Below are positions 48,101 through 54,100 of a stretch of 64,000 bases of DNA, one piece after another. The notes beneath the pieces are model-generated. The model saw nothing but the letters and a program-made list of their open reading frames with translations. It was not told the origin of the DNA and made no database searches. Origin of the DNA: Azorinus chamasolen (taxonomy: Eukaryota > Mollusca > Bivalvia > Cardiida > Solecurtidae). The translations under genes were made by a program, and so were the position numbers. Where the stretch lies: the NCBI GenBank assembly GCA_963576725.1, contig OY755237.1, positions 51,836,253-51,900,252 of the forward strand, written 5' to 3'. Each line of letters starts with the position of its first letter. Positions within the stretch are counted from its first letter, which is position 1.

Positions 48101-51100
48101 TGAAGAATGTGGATATTGTCTTTCATTTTGAATGTGCCACATTCAAAGAAATCACCTGTATTGATTCGTACACAATTACATATTCCTAGATGAACCATGG
48201 GTCATTCTTGATGGACATCTGTGTCAATCTAACATACATGCTTTCAGTGATTTCATTGTCGCACGGAGGTATCCAATACAAAACACAATACAGATCAATT
48301 ACATTTTTGCATTTATGATCAGGAGTTTAATATGTAGGATGGAGAATAGCACATCTGAATGACATGTTGTTTAAAATTAGAACAAGGGTCAGTTGAGTTA
48401 AAAAGTGCCCCCCCCCCAGTGTCCTTTCTCTGAAAACGTTTTTTTATCTCTGACCGTGCATTGTCACTGACCCATAAATTACAAAACAAATATTATCATA
48501 TGATTCCCATCAGACTGAGGTTGAAGGGATTGCCTTAAAGGTTATTACAAAGGTTTTAAAATGATTCAATATGGAAAAATAGTCAAACAGGGAGGACCAC
48601 ATACGAAATGGCACCGCACCAAATACCATCAAACAAGAAACGGTACAGCCACAAGACAAAACATAACAGGACGCATATCAGGACAAAAACATTAAACATT
48701 AAGCATATTAAACAACAAAGTTGACCATAGGCTGAAAGCAGGAGTACCGCCTTGGAACTGTCAGTAGCCAAAAACAGCTAAAAGTTTCACATTTGCTTTG
48801 CACTTGGCATATGAAGGTAGCTGTAAGATAAGTTAACCTGGTGATAGGATAATGTATCGATCTGCTAAATAGTAATTTTGACAGGGAATGTTGAAGAACC
48901 AGAGAACAATAGCGTTCTTCTGCTCTCCTCAAATCTCTCCTGTTGGATCATTGATGGTCCTATGTGGCAAATGAATGATAAAACTAACGTAAAGCAAATA
49001 TACCTAACAAACAATCGCCCTACTTACAAATACATGTATTCTCACCGGCTACTGACATAAGTGTAGAGTCATTATAGGCATTCCCAATAATTTAATACTG
49101 TTCGAAGGTTGGTTGCCTGACCACCCATCCAATGCACAAATAACATTGCCTAAGCTATAATAATTTTGAAAATTTGGATTCTGAATTACAGCCTGGTCGT
49201 TTGTATTTTTGCGAGCGCTATGCAAAGTTTTCGCTGCATAGTTGTTGAAGATTACCCTTCATCATCGCACAGCAAAGGTCGCGTCTGGCATTACCTACAC
49301 ATTTTGGTGAATGTAGGAGACTGACAAATGGCTGCACTTCATGTAACAATTTGAAGCAGATCTCCTATTTCTAACCAATTTAAGGACTTTGCTTAGAGAT
49401 TTTCTTTCCTGGTCGGGAATCCCACTGTGCTTGCCTTACTATTATAATTAAGGCCGTGCCAATGCAAAGTTACACACAAACTTATATTTTAATAGTGATG
49501 GTAATCTTTCTGATATCATGGAGTCATTGCTCCAGTCCCGCATTTCTAATATAGTGGGACTCTGGTGTATGTATCAGCATGAAAATCCAAATACATTACA
49601 AAGTATTCTGTGTTCTCTGACCAGGTTATAAAAACTTGATTTACTACTTCAGTTGCATGGGCAAACTCTCATCTGCTTCATCCAGTTAGTACTGAAGTGC
49701 CGGGACCTTCTCACTGTCATTAAATGTGTTTGCTGTGTCTTTCTATTGCCAATGCAATGGTTGACTCTATTTATTTAGAAACCTCCCCAAATGCTTCTTA
49801 ATCTGTTTAATTGTTATGCTTAGCATCTAATGACCAGACTCTCTACTTCAAGTCATTACCACAGTTTGTGATTATGTTTTCCCTTCATAATTCAAACATA
49901 ATGTATATTTTATCACGGCCAAAGATTTTATACCACATATATTGATAATTAATTTCTGTTTGAGCAAACTCTATCCTATCTACTATTGCAGCACAATAAC
50001 ATGTACTTGGACATTGTTTACACTAGTCAATTTCGTCTGCAAATCTATCTTACTAATATTTTATTGTTGCTTATGTCTAGCATATCATGAATTCCTTTAG
50101 CCATTATGTTTCAAATGGATAACACATTGTTAAACTTTGTTTTGGAGGTTCCCTCTCATGTTTTGTCATTGCTTGTTGCTTTTGAAAAATCCTAAATATC
50201 ACATTCTATGAATCCAAATGAATGTCGTGCAATTCTTTTAACCAGAACACACCTGACTAAAATCTGCATTACTTACTGATAACTCAATGTTTTAATATAT
50301 TTTCACTTCTCTGTCTTTTCTGTCCAAATGTATCACCAGTACCCGATGATTATTAAATCCTTGACCTTTGCCATCTTGTGCTAATAGATGCATTAGAGAC
50401 AGACTTGGATACAGCAACTCTGATTTCAATGATTCTTTAACGTGTTTAGTGTATAGAATTGAAAACTGCAACCAATACCCAGTAACATTTACCTGACATC
50501 GGACCAACCAGCCCACCTTAGTACCATTTTGAAAGTCTTTGGTATGACCCGACCAGCGATCATACTCACAACGTCCTGCCCGAAAGCAAACGCTGTACCA
50601 TCTGAGCTAACTGAAATGCTGACCTTAACATGTACCAATTGACAAACTAACGGATGGTCAGACAAAATACGCTTGACTTCAAATTACCTTGAAGTGAAAA
50701 CAGAATGTCTACATATAAGCATGCTAGATGTGGTAGTCACCATTTTATGCTCCTACATATATCTCGCAACGTTTATGTTTCCAACTCCTCATACACAAAT
50801 GGGGGCTTTGCTTCAAACTTTCGCAAATTGGCAACCTTGATGTGAAAATGACCGTTAAGAAGAAAATGTTTGTTCTGATCATTTTATCCAGAGTTACAGG
50901 TCTTGGCAAATTCTTTTACCATAAAGCATATATATGCATAAAACTTTCACAGATAAATAACTTGATGTGAAGATGGGGAATTGTGTAGTAAGCAAAATTA
51001 CGGGACTTTGTTTTTGTTTTTCTCTCACTAAAATGCATACTTGACTAAAGACAATATCATCACAAGGAAGGAGGGGGGAGGGGATCCATTTCCTATAGTT

Positions 51101-54100
51101 CAAGTTGTAATGCTTATGATGAATAATAAATATACATGTACAAAAGTATATCATGAATTAGCTAGCTCTGAAGTGGTTGATCAGATATTTATAGCTTACC
51201 TGTTACATACAAGTTTCATAAAGGGACATAATTTGGCCTAATCAATGACTGGGTTCTGGCTTAAAGGGTTCTCGTCGTTAAATCGGTCGTTGATATAATG
51301 ATAGTGAAATGCTGGTGAACTTTCATGGAGCCAACTCTTAAGATATTTCAGATTTGGCACAATTTGCGTGTATGGAAGATTTAAAAGGGACATAACTCTG
51401 ACAATTTGCATTAAGAAATGCTATAAGAAAGGGTTCTAGTCTGAAGTCAATTCATTGTCCTCATTACTGTGAATATACATATGAAGTTTTATGAGCCTAG
51501 TTATAAAGATGATGAAGGTATGCAAAACTCCGGAGAAATTTTACTTCTGCAAAATACATATGAATGTAAACATAATTCCGTGTACGTATGAGCAAGAATT
51601 TACATTATATGAACCACTTTTTGTGAAAAAATAACAACAGTAATGAAACGTGTGTAACGACAGCTACAAGCCTTTCAGTTTTCAAGTAGATACAGGATGT
51701 AACAAGAGAGAGACATCAGTTTGAAATTTAATGATGTCTTTTCTTTAATGCTAGATTTAGAAAACACTATTTTTACCATAGGGTTAAAATTAGTGAAAAA
51801 AATACAAAAAGCTACCACCGATTTACTGCTATCACATATTTTCTGATTCTAGATACTCATATCTTATCAAAAATCATTGATAGCATTATTCCCCAAAGAT
51901 GGTACCGATGGCCAAAATTTGGGCCTCTGGCTCATGGCCTACATGCATGCCAAGTTTGTATATATGTGCAATGGCTACAAAATTCTCGCCATTGTTAAAA
52001 CTGAAATTTTATGGAACGTTAAAGTTGGGGACAAACCAACAGACAGGACAAAAACAATATGCCCCTTTGATCCGGGGTAGGGGTGGGGGAGAGGGGAGGG
52101 GGCTGTTTTCTATTAAGTATCAGGAACTGAAATTGGGCTCTTTCACGAAGAAATGAGTTAGTCAAACTGATTTTTAAAACAATAACTCATATGGATAAAG
52201 CATGTTCACAAGCGTTATAACAAAACTGCTTATAGAATGGAAAAGACTCACCAATATAATGACAAGTGCAAACAGACTAGTATATGTAAACAGCTTGTAT
52301 CCTGAGTCCCATTTTACGAAAGATTGTACGAGCCAACTTGTCCCAGGTGACTCGTCCTAGTTTATGACTGTCATTACTATTCATATAGCTGAAATTCACC
52401 TTTTCTAGCATACAACAATTTGTTTTCACTTCTTATAACTTCGTATAACAGAAATTATCGTAAGTTCTAACATATGAAGATTGCAACTTCATGAAACCGG
52501 CTCCAGATAAGAAGAGCAGAGTAGCAAACAGAGCAGACCCTGATCAGATGGATCCTGTAGGAGCTATCTGTTTGCAAATGCGTGAAAACAAACTTATATG
52601 AGGTAAAGGGTTAACTACTCAGTTCCTGCACATTAAGGGTTAAATGAATATGATCACCTTAGTATGTAACTTTAATAAGTTTTGTAAACAGTTTGGATAC
52701 AGATACGACACTTTATAGCTCTAATTCTTATCAAGACCCAAAGTGTTTGACACTCTCATTGTGTTTGTGAAGAGGTACTGACAGACAGATATTATCTCAT
52801 CACACGCTAAATAATTTTGTCATCTGCTCAATTGTCGTCTGCAACATTTTTTTTTCAGAAAGTGAACAAATATTTGGATCTCAGATCAGGCCCCATGTTT
52901 GATCATGTTTGATCTGGATCCAAACTGTTTGCATAGGGGATAAATTGTGGGAGAATTGCCCACAAGCATGCAAGGAGTTAACTTAACTGAATATAGAAGC
53001 AGACAAAAGACAGTTTAAAAACCTCATTATTGAAATAAATTCAACAAAGGATTGAACGCTAGAAAAATAAATAGCATCAGTCTGGTTTGAAATCTCCTTG
53101 TTTACGCTGAGAATATATTTTTTCTAACATTGACAATGTTTGTTTCTTTTCTTCCAAATTAAATGGCTACAGAAATGCATACACCTTTTGCCTGTCATCT
53201 GGAACATTTTTTGTCTTTTTAATCTTTTAACCCTTTCCCTTTTCTATGATTATTCCAAATTTCAATACCTACTGAATATTCATGGACAAAATAGGTGGAA
53301 AATTGTAGCCATTTTAGAAAGTTAAGAATCAGGGGTATCAAATTCCATGAGCAAACAGAGCAGACCCTGATCAGACGGCTCCTATAGGAGCCATCTGATC
53401 TGGGTCTACTCTGTTTGCAAATGTGTGAAAAAGCGTGTATATGAAGGAAAGGGTTGAGGTAGATTATATTTCCAAGATAGAATGACCAGTATTGACCAGT
53501 TTGGACCCATTTGAGATACCAGGTAATTTGGCATCCCATATGGATCTTATCAATAAGTAAAAGGTTTGCAAAGGTGATGTGGAATCTGCATGGTAAAATT
53601 TATACTGAACACCAGTAATTTCTCACAACGATAAATGCCAGATATCATAAAACTATCCTAAATCAGACACATTTCTAACAAACATGTCAACAATCTCTGT
53701 AAATCTATAATTCAGAAAGTTTTATTTCTCAGTGAAAGCTAATACAACCGGTTTCACTAGGGTCTCGATATCTTTCTCAATAAATTTTACAAATAAAAGC
53801 ACAGTTGTTATATAATACACAAACTAACTGCGGGGTCTTCCTGTAATTAGCTGGACATTGCTATATGAATGAAATACTCTTAAACCTTTCCCTCACATAC
53901 ACGTGTTTTCACGCATTTGCAAACAGAGTAGACCTAGATTAGATGGCTCCTAGAGGAGCCATCTGATCAGGGTCTGCTCTGTTTGCTAATAGAAATTGAT
54001 AGATCTGTTTCTTTGCTTTCTAAAATGTCTACAATGTTCTACCTTCCATATTTCTGTATAACTATTTTGTTAATGAATATTCAGAAGGTATTGAAATTTG

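Noticed and set aside
49320..50250. Decayed gene suggested by a fairly open + strand frame
   Set aside because: Several stops, no start or splice sites, and no motif I recognise.
50541..50618. Functional tRNA gene
   Set aside because: The B box is worn and the downstream core marks it as a SINE head.
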